A stretch of 64,000 nucleotides of DNA from Chthoniobacter flavus Ellin428 (GTDB lineage: Bacteria > Verrucomicrobiota > Verrucomicrobiia > Chthoniobacterales > Chthoniobacteraceae), in the NCBI RefSeq assembly GCF_000173075.1, contig NZ_ABVL01000011.1, forward strand, positions 1 through 64,000. The letters are read 5' to 3'. Position 1 is the stretch's first letter; the number at the start of each line of letters is the position of its first letter. A program made the translations under genes and the position numbers. The notes under the pieces are model-generated. The model was not told the DNA's origin. It saw nothing but the letters and a program-made list of their open reading frames with translations, and ran no database searches. Positions 44,745 through 53,716 of this stretch are shown here, one piece after another.

Positions 44745-44843
44745 GAAGCGAGGGTGCCGGAGTGTTCTGGGGAGCGATCGCTTTCCAGAAGAGCGGGTAA
44801 TCATTATTGCTAAGTTTGAGCGAAGTTTTGCATTATCGTTGCC

Positions 44844-45860
44844 ATGAAGTTTTCGTTCCTCCTCCCCGTTTTCGCCCTCGCTTTGGCCGCCACGGTGCGT
44901 GCCGATGAACCGAAACCACTCCGTGCCGGCATCATCGGACTCGATACCTCGCACGTGCTCGCCTTTACGCAGACGCTGAACAAAGGGCCGAAGAATCCGG
45001 ACGACGCGGCCAAGGTGGCGGGCATCAAGGTGGTCGCCGCGTATCCGCAGGGGAGCAAGGATATCCCGAGCAGCACCACTCGCGTGCCGGAATACACCGC
45101 CAAGGTGAAAGACCTCGGCGTGGAGATCGTCGATTCCGTCGATGACCTGGTGAAGAAGGTTGACGTCGTCTTTCTCGAATCGAACGATGGCCGGGTGCAT
45201 CTCGAGCAGGTCAAGCCGGTGCTCGCCGCCCACAAGCCGTGTTTTATCGACAAACCGATCGCCGGTTCGCTGGCCGATACCATCCGCATCCTCGACCTGG
45301 CGAAGAAGTCGAACACGCCGCTGTTCTGCTCGTCGTCGCTGCGCTTCGGCAAAGCGGTGCAGGCGGTGCGCAATGGTTCCATCGGCCAGGTGAAGAGCGC
45401 GGAGACGTTCAGCCCCGCGCATCTCGAGCCCACGCATCCCGATCTCTACTGGTATGGTGTGCATGGCTGCGAAGCGCTCTACACGGTGATGGGCACGGGT
45501 TGCCAGTCGGTGAAGCGCGGCACGACAGATGACGGCAAGATCATGGTCACCGGCACGTGGTCGGGCGGGCGCACGGGGATTTTCCGCGAGGAGAATGGCA
45601 AGGACCGCAAGAGCTACGGCGGCAAGGCCGTGGGCGACAAGGGCGAAGCGGCGATCGGCACGTATGACGGCTATGATGTGCTCCTCTTCGCGATCGTGGA
45701 TATGTTCCGCACCGGCAAGGTCCCGGTGACGGCCGACGAGACGCTGGAACTCTACACCTTCATGGAGGCCGCCGATGAAAGCAAACGTCGCGGCGGCGCC
45801 GAGGTGTCACTGAAGGAAGTGCTCGACAAGGCGAAGGCGGAAGTCGCGGCGAAGCCATAA
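44844..45860 (+). CDS. Exported Gfo/Idh/MocA-like oxidoreductase
   Basis: 338 residues with signal peptide SFLLPVFALALAATVRA. N-terminal Rossmann part: LRAGIIGLDTSHVLAFTQTL, DVVFLESNDGRVHLEQVKPV and PCFIDKPIAGSLADTIRIL (variant of the E-K-P motif, here D-K-P). GIIGLDTSH replaces the usual GxGxxG, so cofactor binding may be altered or lost. The C-terminal part GYDVLLFAIVDMFRTGKVPV is typical. Probably acts on a carbohydrate in the periplasm if NAD(P) is carried along (Tat-independent signal makes this unclear). Confidence 0.82.
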   Translation: MKFSFLLPVFALALAATVRADEPKPLRAGIIGLDTSHVLAFTQTLNKGPKNPDDAAKVAGIKVVAAYPQGSKDIPSSTTRVPEYTAKVKDLGVEIVDSVDDLVKKVDVVFLESNDGRVHLEQVKPVLAAHKPCFIDKPIAGSLADTIRILDLAKKSNTPLFCSSSLRFGKAVQAVRNGSIGQVKSAETFSPAHLEPTHPDLYWYGVHGCEALYTVMGTGCQSVKRGTTDDGKIMVTGTWSGGRTGIFREENGKDRKSYGGKAVGDKGEAAIGTYDGYDVLLFAIVDMFRTGKVPVTADETLELYTFMEAADESKRRGGAEVSLKEVLDKAKAEVAAKP

Positions 45861-45903
45861 GGCGCAAGGCAGGACATCCAATAGGGCTGTTCGTGCGTTG
45901 ATC

Positions 45904-45920
45904 TCAGCCCTCCGGGCTGA
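45904..45920. repeat. Short palindrome TCAGCCCTCCGGGCTGA
   Basis: A perfect 7-bp stem (TCAGCCC/GGGCTGA) with a 3-nt loop, 43 bp after the Gfo/Idh-like stop. No T-run follows, so it may be a small repeat unit or a weak terminator. Confidence 0.4.
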
Positions 45921-45984
45921 AACCGACGCGCTAAACGGATACTTCGGGGTGGTGCCCAGGCTGGCATGGAGTGCGCCGTTGGCG

Positions 45985-46212
45985 CCTAAGCGTTACCCAC
46001 ATCTTTGCGCGGTGTTCAGACGTCGAAGGGGATGGGGCCACTGGGAGCGGCGACTTCCTAGTCGCTGACCGAAAACCGATGCGCGCAGCGCCTCTCTTTG
46101 AGGGCGTCGCTCCGCGACGCAGGGTTTTTTCTAGGAAGTCGCCCCTCCCAGTGAGCTACGGCCGTATTACCCCTGGTCCTAAATCCGAGAAAAGATGTGG
46201 GTAATGCTGAGG
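45985..46212. repeat. Repeat family A, copy 3 (reverse orientation)
   Basis: 228 bp. Ends CCTAAGCGTTACCCACATCT (45985-46004) and AAAAGATGTGGGTAATGCTG (46191-46210), inverted. The core is the reverse complement of copies 1 and 2 (GGCGACTTCCTAGTCGCTGA, then CGTCGCTCCGCGACGCAGGG). It fills much of the 648-bp gap 45861-46508; the rest (46213-46508) shows nothing recognisable and may hold the antiporter promoter. Confidence 0.8.
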
Positions 46213-46508
46213 TTGGCGCGCCGGGGGCTATTCGTTACGCGTCTCCACTCCAAAGCCGAGCGATGAAAAGGAAAGCGGCGCCTGGCCCGTATGGTGAGCA
46301 GAAATATCGTAAATTTCTAGCGTCCACCAGAGCGGGGAGGGGCGATTTTTTCGGAGCCGCAACCGCTTGATGGGAAGTTTTATGCGGTGCTGCGCCCTGT
46401 CCGGAGCGAGTCTTTGGTGCCCTCAATCGGTCGACATCGGAACAATCTACGATTAAAGTTGTAGGAATTCGCCGAAAGTACTGCTGACATCCCGCTCCCT
46501 GACATTTG

Positions 46509-48800
46509 ATGGCAGCGCTCAACCTCCAACTGCAAACCCTGGCCGCGGCGGCTCCTCACGGCAACGACGCCGTGCTCTTCTTCTTTGCCCAGGTGGCGTT
46601 GCTCATCGTCATCGGGCGGTTGCTGGGAGAGCTGATGCAGCGGATCAAGCAGCCGGCTGTGATGGGGCAACTGCTGGCGGGCATCATCCTCGGGCCGAGC
46701 GTTTTCGGCACCATCTGGCCGGAGGCGCACGCGCTCATTTTCCCGACCCAATCCTCGCAGCGACAGATGCTCAGCGCGGTTTCCGAATTGGGCGTGCTCA
46801 TGCTCCTGCTCGTCACGGGCATGGAGACGGACCTCGCCCTCGTGAAGCGTGTGCGGCGCACCGCGGCCGTGACTTCCATCGCGGGCATTGCCTTCCCTTT
46901 TACGTGCGGTTTCCTGCTCGGTGAATTCCTGCCGCAGGACCTGCTGCCCGATCCGAACCGGCGCCTCATTACCGCGCTCTTCCTTGCCACGGCGCTTTCC
47001 ATTTCCTCGGTGAAGATCGTCGCCGCGGTGCTCCAGGAAGTCGATTTCCTCCGGCGCAATCTCGGGCAGATCATCATGGCGACGGCGATTCTCGATGACA
47101 CCGCCGGGTGGACGATCCTCGCGCTGATCGGTGGTCTGGCGGCGAAGGGCAAGATCGTCCTCGGTCCGGTGTTGATCAGCGTGCTGGGCACGATCGTCTT
47201 CCTCGCTTTCTGCCTCACCATTGGACGCCGCTGGATCGCGCGCCTCATTCGCTGGACGAACGACCATTTCACCATCGAGATGCCGGTCATCAGCCTCATC
47301 CTCGCGGTAATGATCGTCCTGGCGCTGATCACGAATGCGATCGGCGTGCACACGGTGCTGGGAGCGTTTGTCGCCGGCATCATGATCGGCCAATCCCCGA
47401 TTCTCACGAAGCACATCCAGGAGGAATTGCGCGGCCTCATCGTCGCGCTCTTCATGCCGGTCTTCTTCGGCGTCGCGGGTCTCTCCATCGATCTCAAGGT
47501 GCTGCACGATCCGCACTTGCTGGGGCTGGCGCTCTTACTCATCGCCGTCGCCAGCCTGGGCAAGCTCGGTGGCTGTTATGTCGGCGGGTTGGTGGGCCGC
47601 TTGCACAACATGGAATCGCTGGCCGTGGCCTTCGCGATGAATGCCCGCGGCTCGACCGAAGTGATCCTCGCCACCGTCGGCCTGAGCATGGGCGTGCTCG
47701 ACCAGAAGCTCTTCACGCTCATCGTGGTCATGGCCGTCGTGACCACGCTCTGCATGCCGCCCCTGTTGCGCTGGGCGCTGGCGCACGTGCCCTTGCGCGA
47801 GGAAGAAAAGAAACGCATGGAGGCGGAGGATAAGGAAAAAAAAGACATCATCCCGCGGCTCCAGCGCGCCTTGGTCGCGGTCGATCGCAGCGCCGCGGGC
47901 GAGTTTGCCGCAATGCTCGCGGGTTGGTTGATCGGCTCGCGTCATCTCTCGGCGACCATCATGGAAACGGGGGAAGCCGATAGCCGCCCGGAAGAAGCCT
48001 TTTCGCCGTCGAAACGCCTGCTCGAATCGGCCAGTGGCGCTGCGCACAAAATCGAAGTGCGCGAGGAAAAGGAGATGAAGGAGCATCCTCCCGAACGCGA
48101 CCCGCTCGATGCCGCCGCCCACGCGGCGCACACGCAGCAACTCCGCATTCAGGATTTGATCACCCTCATGCCGGCGAAAAAGCGCGCCCATGGAGGAGAA
48201 GACCCGATGGCCGACAGCATTTTGACCGAAGCGAAGAACAGCTACGAACTCATCTACCTGGCGGTGGGGGGATATCTGCTCGACGGCTCCTCGAAATTCC
48301 CGGCCAGCGTGGAAAAGATCGTGCGTGATTTCAAAGGCGCGATCGCCATTTTTTGCTGTCACGAAAGTCATCGCGCGAAACTCGGTGAGCCGTTGCGCCG
48401 GATTCTCGTGCCCACCACTGGCGCCGATTTTTCGCGCTTCGGTGCGGAGGTCGCGGTGGCCATTGCCAAAGGTTGCAATGCGGCGGTTACTGCTCTGCAT
48501 GTGTCGCTGCCCAAGATGACCAGCGAACTGCAGTATCGCGCCGGAGAGTTACCGCGCAGCGGCCGCGCGATCATCGAGGACATGGTCTCGCTGGCGGATC
48601 GCGAATCCGTGCACGTGGTGACGAAGATTCTCTCCGGCCCGATGAAGGAAAACTCCATCCTCAACGAAGCGGTGGAGGGCGGGCATCAACTCATCGTCCT
48701 CGGCTCGAAGCCGCGCCCTGGTGAGACCCTGCATTTCGGCGAGAGCGTCTCGACGGTCATCGCCAATGCACCGTGCCCGGTGCTGGTGGTGACGACGTAA
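46509..48800 (+). CDS. Kef/NhaS-type cation:proton antiporter with universal-stress C-terminus
   Basis: 763 residues from ATG 46509. Residues about 25-425 form a CPA2 antiporter (Na_H_Exchanger) with ~12 hydrophobic segments, e.g. VMGQLLAGIILGPSVFGTIW, LGVLMLLLVTGMETDL and AILDDTAGWTILALIGGLAA with the DD pair typical of electrogenic exchangers. After a charged linker (REEEKKRMEAEDKEKKDI) come UspA-like parts: LVAVDRSAAGEFAAMLAGWL, LTEAKNSYELIYLAVGG and a complete RILVPTTGADFSRFGAEVAV...HQLIVLGSKPRPGE. Exchanges K+ or Na+ for H+; the Usp part probably binds a nucleotide for control. Confidence 0.9.
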   Translation: MAALNLQLQTLAAAAPHGNDAVLFFFAQVALLIVIGRLLGELMQRIKQPAVMGQLLAGIILGPSVFGTIWPEAHALIFPTQSSQRQMLSAVSELGVLMLLLVTGMETDLALVKRVRRTAAVTSIAGIAFPFTCGFLLGEFLPQDLLPDPNRRLITALFLATALSISSVKIVAAVLQEVDFLRRNLGQIIMATAILDDTAGWTILALIGGLAAKGKIVLGPVLISVLGTIVFLAFCLTIGRRWIARLIRWTNDHFTIEMPVISLILAVMIVLALITNAIGVHTVLGAFVAGIMIGQSPILTKHIQEELRGLIVALFMPVFFGVAGLSIDLKVLHDPHLLGLALLLIAVASLGKLGGCYVGGLVGRLHNMESLAVAFAMNARGSTEVILATVGLSMGVLDQKLFTLIVVMAVVTTLCMPPLLRWALAHVPLREEEKKRMEAEDKEKKDIIPRLQRALVAVDRSAAGEFAAMLAGWLIGSRHLSATIMETGEADSRPEEAFSPSKRLLESASGAAHKIEVREEKEMKEHPPERDPLDAAAHAAHTQQLRIQDLITLMPAKKRAHGGEDPMADSILTEAKNSYELIYLAVGGYLLDGSSKFPASVEKIVRDFKGAIAIFCCHESHRAKLGEPLRRILVPTTGADFSRFGAEVAVAIAKGCNAAVTALHVSLPKMTSELQYRAGELPRSGRAIIEDMVSLADRESVHVVTKILSGPMKENSILNEAVEGGHQLIVLGSKPRPGETLHFGESVSTVIANAPCPVLVVTT

Positions 48801-48867
48801 GTTGCAGCGGCGGTCGATATTCGGACCATCTTTCCCGGTTGCGCATTCGGAGGCGGTCGTGCACGGG

Positions 48868-48980
48868 CGACTGGGAGCGGCGACTTCCAAGTCGCTGACC
48901 CAAAAACTCCCGGTGCGAAGCGCCCGCGGTGTCGGCCACCACCTCGCGGGACAGGATTTTTCCAGGAAACCGCCCCTGAG
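48868..48980. repeat. Repeat family A, copy 4 (degenerate core)
   Basis: CGACTGGGAGCGGCGACTTCC-type core (first part at 48869-48888) with AAGTCGCTGACC and TTTTTCCAGGAAACCGCCCC follows copy 3 in orientation, but the inner CGTCGCGGAGCGACG block is replaced by an unrelated CGGTGTCGGCCACCACCTCG and the ~28-bp ends are not recognisable. It lies between convergent genes (48800, 48996). Confidence 0.55.
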
Positions 48981-48995
48981 CGCCGCCGCTATTGG

Positions 48996-49460
48996 TTACT
49001 TGCCGGTGGCCGGCTGAGGCGGGCGGTTCCCCACGTTTTCTCCAAAAGCTTGCAGGGTCTGGAAGATCGAGTTCACGGCTTTGCCCACGGTCGCGGCCGC
49101 AGCCGGGCCGGCCGCGTGAATCTGATCTTTCGTCGCGTTGAGGCGGGTCCGGAATTCCGGCAGCTTCTTCTTCAACTGCTCCATCATGTGGACGCTCTCC
49201 TCTTTGCTCGGCTGCTCCGCGGTCCGGATCTGTTCGTTGATCTTGCGCAGCTTGTCCTCGATCACCTTCAACTGGTCCGCCGCCTTGTTGGCGGAATCCT
49301 CGTCCTTCACGGTCTGCACCACATCGATGACGCGATCCAGTTGCGCAAAAAGGTCATTGGTAATCGCCTCGGCCGCTTCGTCGGCGGGGCTCGCCGCCTG
49401 CGCCAACACTGCGGAGAGGGTGAAGACAACGACGGTAAGCCAGCGGCGGAGGTTCATCAT
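48996..49460 (-). CDS. Small exported helical protein, unknown
   Basis: 154 residues from ATG 49460. Signal peptide WLTVVVFTLSAVLAQAAS, then mostly helix: FAQLDRVIDVVQTVKDEDSA, ADQLKVIEDKLRKINEQIRT (coiled coil), VHMMEQLKKKLPEFRTRLNA and a proline-rich end GNRPPQPATG. No family recognised. Convergent with the antiporter, divergent from the GH28 gene. Confidence 0.7.
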   Translation of the reverse strand: MMNLRRWLTVVVFTLSAVLAQAASPADEAAEAITNDLFAQLDRVIDVVQTVKDEDSANKAADQLKVIEDKLRKINEQIRTAEQPSKEESVHMMEQLKKKLPEFRTRLNATKDQIHAAGPAAAATVGKAVNSIFQTLQAFGENVGNRPPQPATGK

Positions 49461-49576
49461 GCTGGGGACGGTGCCCGATTGCCTCCGGCAGGTCAACCGT
49501 GGGGGCAGAAAGCGCGAGCCAGCGCTGGTCAGGCTCGCTATTCCCTCGCGAATGGCGTTGGGGTATAGGCACACCC

Positions 49577-51109
49577 ATGCGCTCTCTTTCCTTCCTCGCC
49601 GGGCTGATCCTGCTCGCCGCAGGCTGCTCGGCGTTCGCCGCGGCCACCTTGGATCCCCGGCAATACGGCGCGGTGGGCGATGGCAAAACAAAGGACACCG
49701 CCGCCTTGCAACGCGCGATCGATGCCGCGGCGAAGGTTGGTGGAACGGTGCGTCTCGCCACGGGCACTTACCTCAGCGGCACGGTGATTTTGAAAAGCGG
49801 GGTGACATTGCAGATCGACAAGGGCGCCACGCTGCTCGGCAGTCCCCAGCAAGCGGACTACACCAAGAACCGTTGGTTGGCGCTGATCGAAGCTCGCCGG
49901 CAGCATAACATCGCTATCGTGGGTGACGGGGTGATCGATGGCCAGGGCACCGCACTGGCCGCGGATGTGATGCGGCTCGTGCAGGAAAAGAAGATCGTCG
50001 ATCCGCTGGCCAGTCATCGGCCGGCGGAACAGAACCGCCCGCAACTCATCGAACTGCTCGAGTGTCACGGCGTGACGCTGAAAGGCATCACGCTGAAAAA
50101 TTCCTCCTGTTGGGTGCAGACTTATCTCACCTGCGAGGATGTCACCCTCGATCACGTGACGGTGCGGAGTACGGCTTATTGGAATAACGACGGGCTCGAT
50201 CTGGTTGATTGCCACCGCGCGCATGTCACCAATTGCGACATCGACAGTGCGGACGATGGGATTTGTTTGAAATCAGGCGAGCGCCATGCTTGCACGGACA
50301 TCGTGGTGGAAGACTGCACCGTACGTTCGAGCGCGAATGCCTTCAAGCTGGGGACGAGTTCGCGCGGCGGGTTCAAGCACATCCAGGCGCATCGGTTGCA
50401 CATTCACGACACGTTTCGCTCCGCGATTGCGCTCGAGAGCGTGGACGGCGCGGCCATGCAGGACGTGGAGGTTTCCGATGTGGATGCGAAAAACACCGGC
50501 GGCGCCATTTTCATCCGCCTCGGCAATCGCCAGCGCGACACCGGTCCCGGCAGCATCCGCGATGTGCGCATCAGCAACGTCACCGTGGAGATTCCCGCGA
50601 CGGCGCCGGACGCGGGTTATCCACTGGCCGGTCCGGCGGTCCGGGGAGCGCACAATCTTTTTCCTTCGTCCATCACCGGCCTGCCCGGTCATCGCGTGGC
50701 GAATGTTTCGTTGAAGAACATCACGATCACCACCGCGGGTGGCGGTCGTCGTGAGATCGCGAATCTTCCGCTGGAAAATCTCGCCTCGGTGCCCGAGCAG
50801 GAAGACCGCTACCCGGAGTTCTCGATGTTCGGCGAACTGCCGGCCTGGGGTTTTTATGTGCGGCACGCGGAAGGCATCACTTTCGAAAACGTCACCCTGC
50901 GCGCCACGGCGAAAGATTTTCGCTCCGTCATGGTTTTCGACGATGCCTCGAACGTGCAGCTCAATCACGTGCAGATGGGTCCTGCGGGGGACAATCCGGT
51001 GATTGTTCTGCGCGGCGTCGATGGCTGGAAACTCACCGACACGCCGCAGCCCGAGGGGACCCGGGAATTTATCCGCACTCTCGACGCGGCGGTCGCCAAA
51101 AAGCCTTGA
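49577..51109 (+). CDS. Glycoside hydrolase family 28 (polygalacturonase-like) lipoprotein
   Basis: 510 residues from ATG 49577. Signal with a lipobox LAGLILLAAGC, so probably lipid-anchored. The right-handed beta-helix starts RQYGAVGDGKTKDTAALQRA; catalytic-type blocks are NNDGLDLVDC (about residue 203) and SADDGICLKSG (about 223-233), followed by a Gly/Arg-rich SSANAFKLGTSSRGG. Enzymes of this family cut galacturonan or related rhamnogalacturonan-type pectin. Its stop is 61 bp before an SGNH hydrolase, which may remove acetyl groups from the same substrate (inference). Confidence 0.9.
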   Translation: MRSLSFLAGLILLAAGCSAFAAATLDPRQYGAVGDGKTKDTAALQRAIDAAAKVGGTVRLATGTYLSGTVILKSGVTLQIDKGATLLGSPQQADYTKNRWLALIEARRQHNIAIVGDGVIDGQGTALAADVMRLVQEKKIVDPLASHRPAEQNRPQLIELLECHGVTLKGITLKNSSCWVQTYLTCEDVTLDHVTVRSTAYWNNDGLDLVDCHRAHVTNCDIDSADDGICLKSGERHACTDIVVEDCTVRSSANAFKLGTSSRGGFKHIQAHRLHIHDTFRSAIALESVDGAAMQDVEVSDVDAKNTGGAIFIRLGNRQRDTGPGSIRDVRISNVTVEIPATAPDAGYPLAGPAVRGAHNLFPSSITGLPGHRVANVSLKNITITTAGGGRREIANLPLENLASVPEQEDRYPEFSMFGELPAWGFYVRHAEGITFENVTLRATAKDFRSVMVFDDASNVQLNHVQMGPAGDNPVIVLRGVDGWKLTDTPQPEGTREFIRTLDAAVAKKP

Positions 51110-51170
51110 GCCGCGGCTAAGGCGCGCGGATTCCGGCGGTTACTCTCCCGCCTCCCTCATTCGTTATTCC

Positions 51171-52496
51171 ATGAAACCCCTGCTGCTCGCGGCTGCTGTC
51201 CTGTCCCTTTCCATCGCCACCCTTCACGCCGTGGATTTCGCGGCACAGGGCACCACGCTGACCGTCGCCGCCGGGGACGCGGACGTCGCCGGTCACAAGG
51301 TCGCGGTCAAGCAAGCCGCGACGCTCAACATCGCACCGGCTCCGGTTCAATCGGTGACCGACGAGGCGCTGAAGCTTTCCACCGACAAACCCGCCGGCTG
51401 GGCCAAGGGCACGCGCCTTCGGGGCTGCAATGCCCGCGACGTCAACGCCGCTGGGTCTTTCGTTCCTGGTTCGCTCGAGATCCGCGCGACCAAAGGCGGC
51501 GATTTGCTCAAGGAAGGGGACGATTATCTCGTCGACTCCGAATGGGGTCACGTGGGCCTCGGTCCGAAGAGCCGGGTTACGGCCAATGATACCGTCTACG
51601 CCAGCTACCGGGTTTCGCTGCGGCGCCTGGATACCGTGCAAGTCGACCCGAGCGGCAAGGTCTCTCTGAAGCAAGGCGAGCCGCATATCAGCGTGCCCGT
51701 GCCGCCGGAGGCCGATCCGGGTTGCACCGCCATCGCGCACGTCTTCGTCGACCACGGCGTGAAGACCATCACCAACGACGACGTTTATCCCATTCTCGAA
51801 TCGCCCGCGCAAGCCGTCACCGCCAGCACGCCCGGACGGATTCCGAAAACGCTCGCCAAGCTCAAGGCCGGCCAACCCGTGACCATCGTCTGCCTCGGTG
51901 ATTCCGTGACCGCGGGTGGCAACGCTTCCAAACCCGAGACGCGTTATGTCGACGTCTTCGCCGCAGGCCTGCGCGAACGCTTTCCCCAGGCGAAGATCGA
52001 CGTGCAGAATATCAGCGCCGGCGGTTCGAACAGCCGCCAGTGGCTCGATCCGGAAAAACATCCCTACCGGAACCTGCACGGTGCGGAAAATCCCGCGCGC
52101 TTCGATCGTGTTGTGGCCGCGAAGCCCGACCTCGTCACCATCGAGTTCGTCAACGATGCCGGGCTCAATCCCGCGGGAGTGGAGGAGAGCTACAGCGAAA
52201 TTCTCAAGCGTCTCGAACCGACCGGTGCCGAAGTCATCCTCATCACGCCGCACTTCACCATGTGGCGCATGATGGGCTTCAAATCGATGCGTGAAACGGA
52301 GCACCGCCCCTACGTGCTCGGCCTGCGCGAATTTGCCAGCAAACACCAGGTCGGCCTCGCCGACGCCTCGGCGCGCTGGGAACATCTCGCCAAGGAAGGG
52401 ATTCCGTATCTCACACTCTTGCACAACACGATTAACCACCCCGACGACCGCGGTCACCGCCTCTTCGCCGAGGAGTTGTGGAAGTGTTTTCAGTAA
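51171..52496 (+). CDS. Exported SGNH hydrolase with an N-terminal beta domain
   Basis: 441 residues from ATG 51171 with signal peptide LLLAAAVLSLSIATLHA. Residues ~25-235 are a beta-rich region (TLTVAAGDADVAGHKVAVKQ; GHVGLGPKSRVTANDTVYAS). Then an SGNH domain: IVCLGDSVTAGGNASKPETR (block I), ISAGGSNSRQW (block II-like), VTIEFVNDAG (block III with Asn) and INHPDDRGHRLFAEELW (block V, Asp-x-x-His variant). Probably a carbohydrate esterase; follows the GH28 gene. Confidence 0.85.
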   Translation: MKPLLLAAAVLSLSIATLHAVDFAAQGTTLTVAAGDADVAGHKVAVKQAATLNIAPAPVQSVTDEALKLSTDKPAGWAKGTRLRGCNARDVNAAGSFVPGSLEIRATKGGDLLKEGDDYLVDSEWGHVGLGPKSRVTANDTVYASYRVSLRRLDTVQVDPSGKVSLKQGEPHISVPVPPEADPGCTAIAHVFVDHGVKTITNDDVYPILESPAQAVTASTPGRIPKTLAKLKAGQPVTIVCLGDSVTAGGNASKPETRYVDVFAAGLRERFPQAKIDVQNISAGGSNSRQWLDPEKHPYRNLHGAENPARFDRVVAAKPDLVTIEFVNDAGLNPAGVEESYSEILKRLEPTGAEVILITPHFTMWRMMGFKSMRETEHRPYVLGLREFASKHQVGLADASARWEHLAKEGIPYLTLLHNTINHPDDRGHRLFAEELWKCFQ

Positions 52497-52604
52497 GGTG
52501 ACACCCTTCGCGTTCTCTTGACGCTCCTTTCCGACCGTCGGCGCAACGGGGTGCGATTCAGATTGGAGAAGGTCTTTTCCGGCCCTCTCGAATCCTGAAC
52601 GCAC

Positions 52605-53060
52605 ATGAAAAAGCAGATCCTTTCCCTCGTCCTCCTGACGGTTCTGCCCCCGGCTCTCCATGTGACCGCCGCGCCGACCAACGCGCCCGGTTCGACGGAA
52701 GAAGCCGACCGCCAATTTCTCCAGAATCTCGAAAAAGCAGACGCCGCCAAAACGCGTGCGCCTGCTACCACTCCGGCGCCCGTGGTCATCGAAGCTGCCA
52801 AACCGGCTTCCCAGCCTGCGACCGCACAAACAAAAGTCATTGTGAAGCGGCCGAACACGATCGTGTTGGCCGACGACTACGAACAGGCGACGCAACCAGA
52901 TGAAATTGCCGATGATGGATCCGGCCCCGCGGAGGCTCCGGTGACGCACGTCACGGTCGAGCGCCCGACCCGAGTCGTTCGCGAACACCACCACGCCGAG
53001 CGTCATCCGCTCCACCACCTTCTTCGCCGCTTGTTGAGTTTTCATCCCGAGGATTGGTGA
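52605..53060 (+). CDS. Small exported proline/alanine-rich protein, unknown
   Basis: 151 residues. Signal peptide ILSLVLLTVLPPALHVTAA followed by a low-complexity region rich in Ala, Pro and Thr (RAPATTPAPVVIEAAKPASQ) and a His-rich C-terminus (REHHHAERHPLHHLLRRLL). No family recognised; the His cluster may bind metal. Placed between SGNH and membrane-protein genes on the same strand; 108 bp after the first and 83 bp before the second. Confidence 0.6.
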   Translation: MKKQILSLVLLTVLPPALHVTAAPTNAPGSTEEADRQFLQNLEKADAAKTRAPATTPAPVVIEAAKPASQPATAQTKVIVKRPNTIVLADDYEQATQPDEIADDGSGPAEAPVTHVTVERPTRVVREHHHAERHPLHHLLRRLLSFHPEDW

Positions 53061-53143
53061 CCTGTCGGCAGCCCGTGGTTTTGAATTCCGTTCGTGGCCG
53101 GGCGTCTGAATAACGTTGCCCTTCTAGCGGTCCCACGTTCTCC

Positions 53144-53716
53144 ATGGCCAGGATCATGTCCGCGCACCACCACCATCTTCCCGACCAGTTGGCCTCACTC
53201 CCACCCGTGGCCGCGCTCGGCGTGGGGCTCGTCCTGCTCTTCTTCGGCCGCAAACTCTTCTGGCTCTTCGTCGGCGCGGTGGGCTTTGTCGTCGGCCTCG
53301 AGGCGGCGACCGTTCTCTTTCCGCATCAGCCGGACTGGGCGCTCATCGCCGGGCTCATCCTGGGTCTGATCGGCGCCATCATCGCCATCTTCGTGCAGAA
53401 GATGGCCATCGGCATCGCCGGCTTCCTCTCCGGCGGCTATTTCCTGATGACCGCCCTGCGATCGTGGGAATTGCAGTCGCCGGAAAGTTCGTGGGTCTCG
53501 TTTCTCATCGGCGGCGTGATCGGCGCGCTCCTCATGTATGTCGTTTTCAATTGGGCGCTGATCATTCTCTCCTCGATTAGCGGCGCGCATCTCATCATCC
53601 ACCCGTTCGCGCTGAGCCATCAGGTGGCGTCCGTGGCCTTTCTCGCCCTCGCACTGTTCGGCATCCTCGTGCAGGGGAAAGTCCTCGAAAGCTCGCGGCG
53701 CCCGGAAACCGACTAA
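53144..53716 (+). CDS. Multi-pass membrane protein, DUF4203-like
   Basis: 190 residues from ATG 53144 (ATG 53156 is also possible). Six or seven short hydrophobic segments: VAALGVGLVLLFFGRKLFWL, FVGAVGFVVGLEAA, ALIAGLILGLIGAIIAIFVQ, MAIGIAGFLSGGYFL, WVSFLIGGVIGALLMYVV. The Gly-rich pattern resembles the DUF4203/TMEM198-like fold. Function unknown. Its stop overlaps the end of the convergent DUF2062 gene by 4 bp. Confidence 0.7.
   Translation: MARIMSAHHHHLPDQLASLPPVAALGVGLVLLFFGRKLFWLFVGAVGFVVGLEAATVLFPHQPDWALIAGLILGLIGAIIAIFVQKMAIGIAGFLSGGYFLMTALRSWELQSPESSWVSFLIGGVIGALLMYVVFNWALIILSSISGAHLIIHPFALSHQVASVAFLALALFGILVQGKVLESSRRPETD

Noticed and set aside
43293-45464. Minus-strand open frame of 723 codons
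   Set aside because: It runs opposite to the DUF1501 and Gfo/Idh-like genes, crossing both and the gap between them, with no recognisable domain.
51117-53045. Minus-strand open frame of 642 codons
   Set aside because: Shadow of the SGNH hydrolase and the small Pro-rich protein; composition and lack of motifs argue against a gene.
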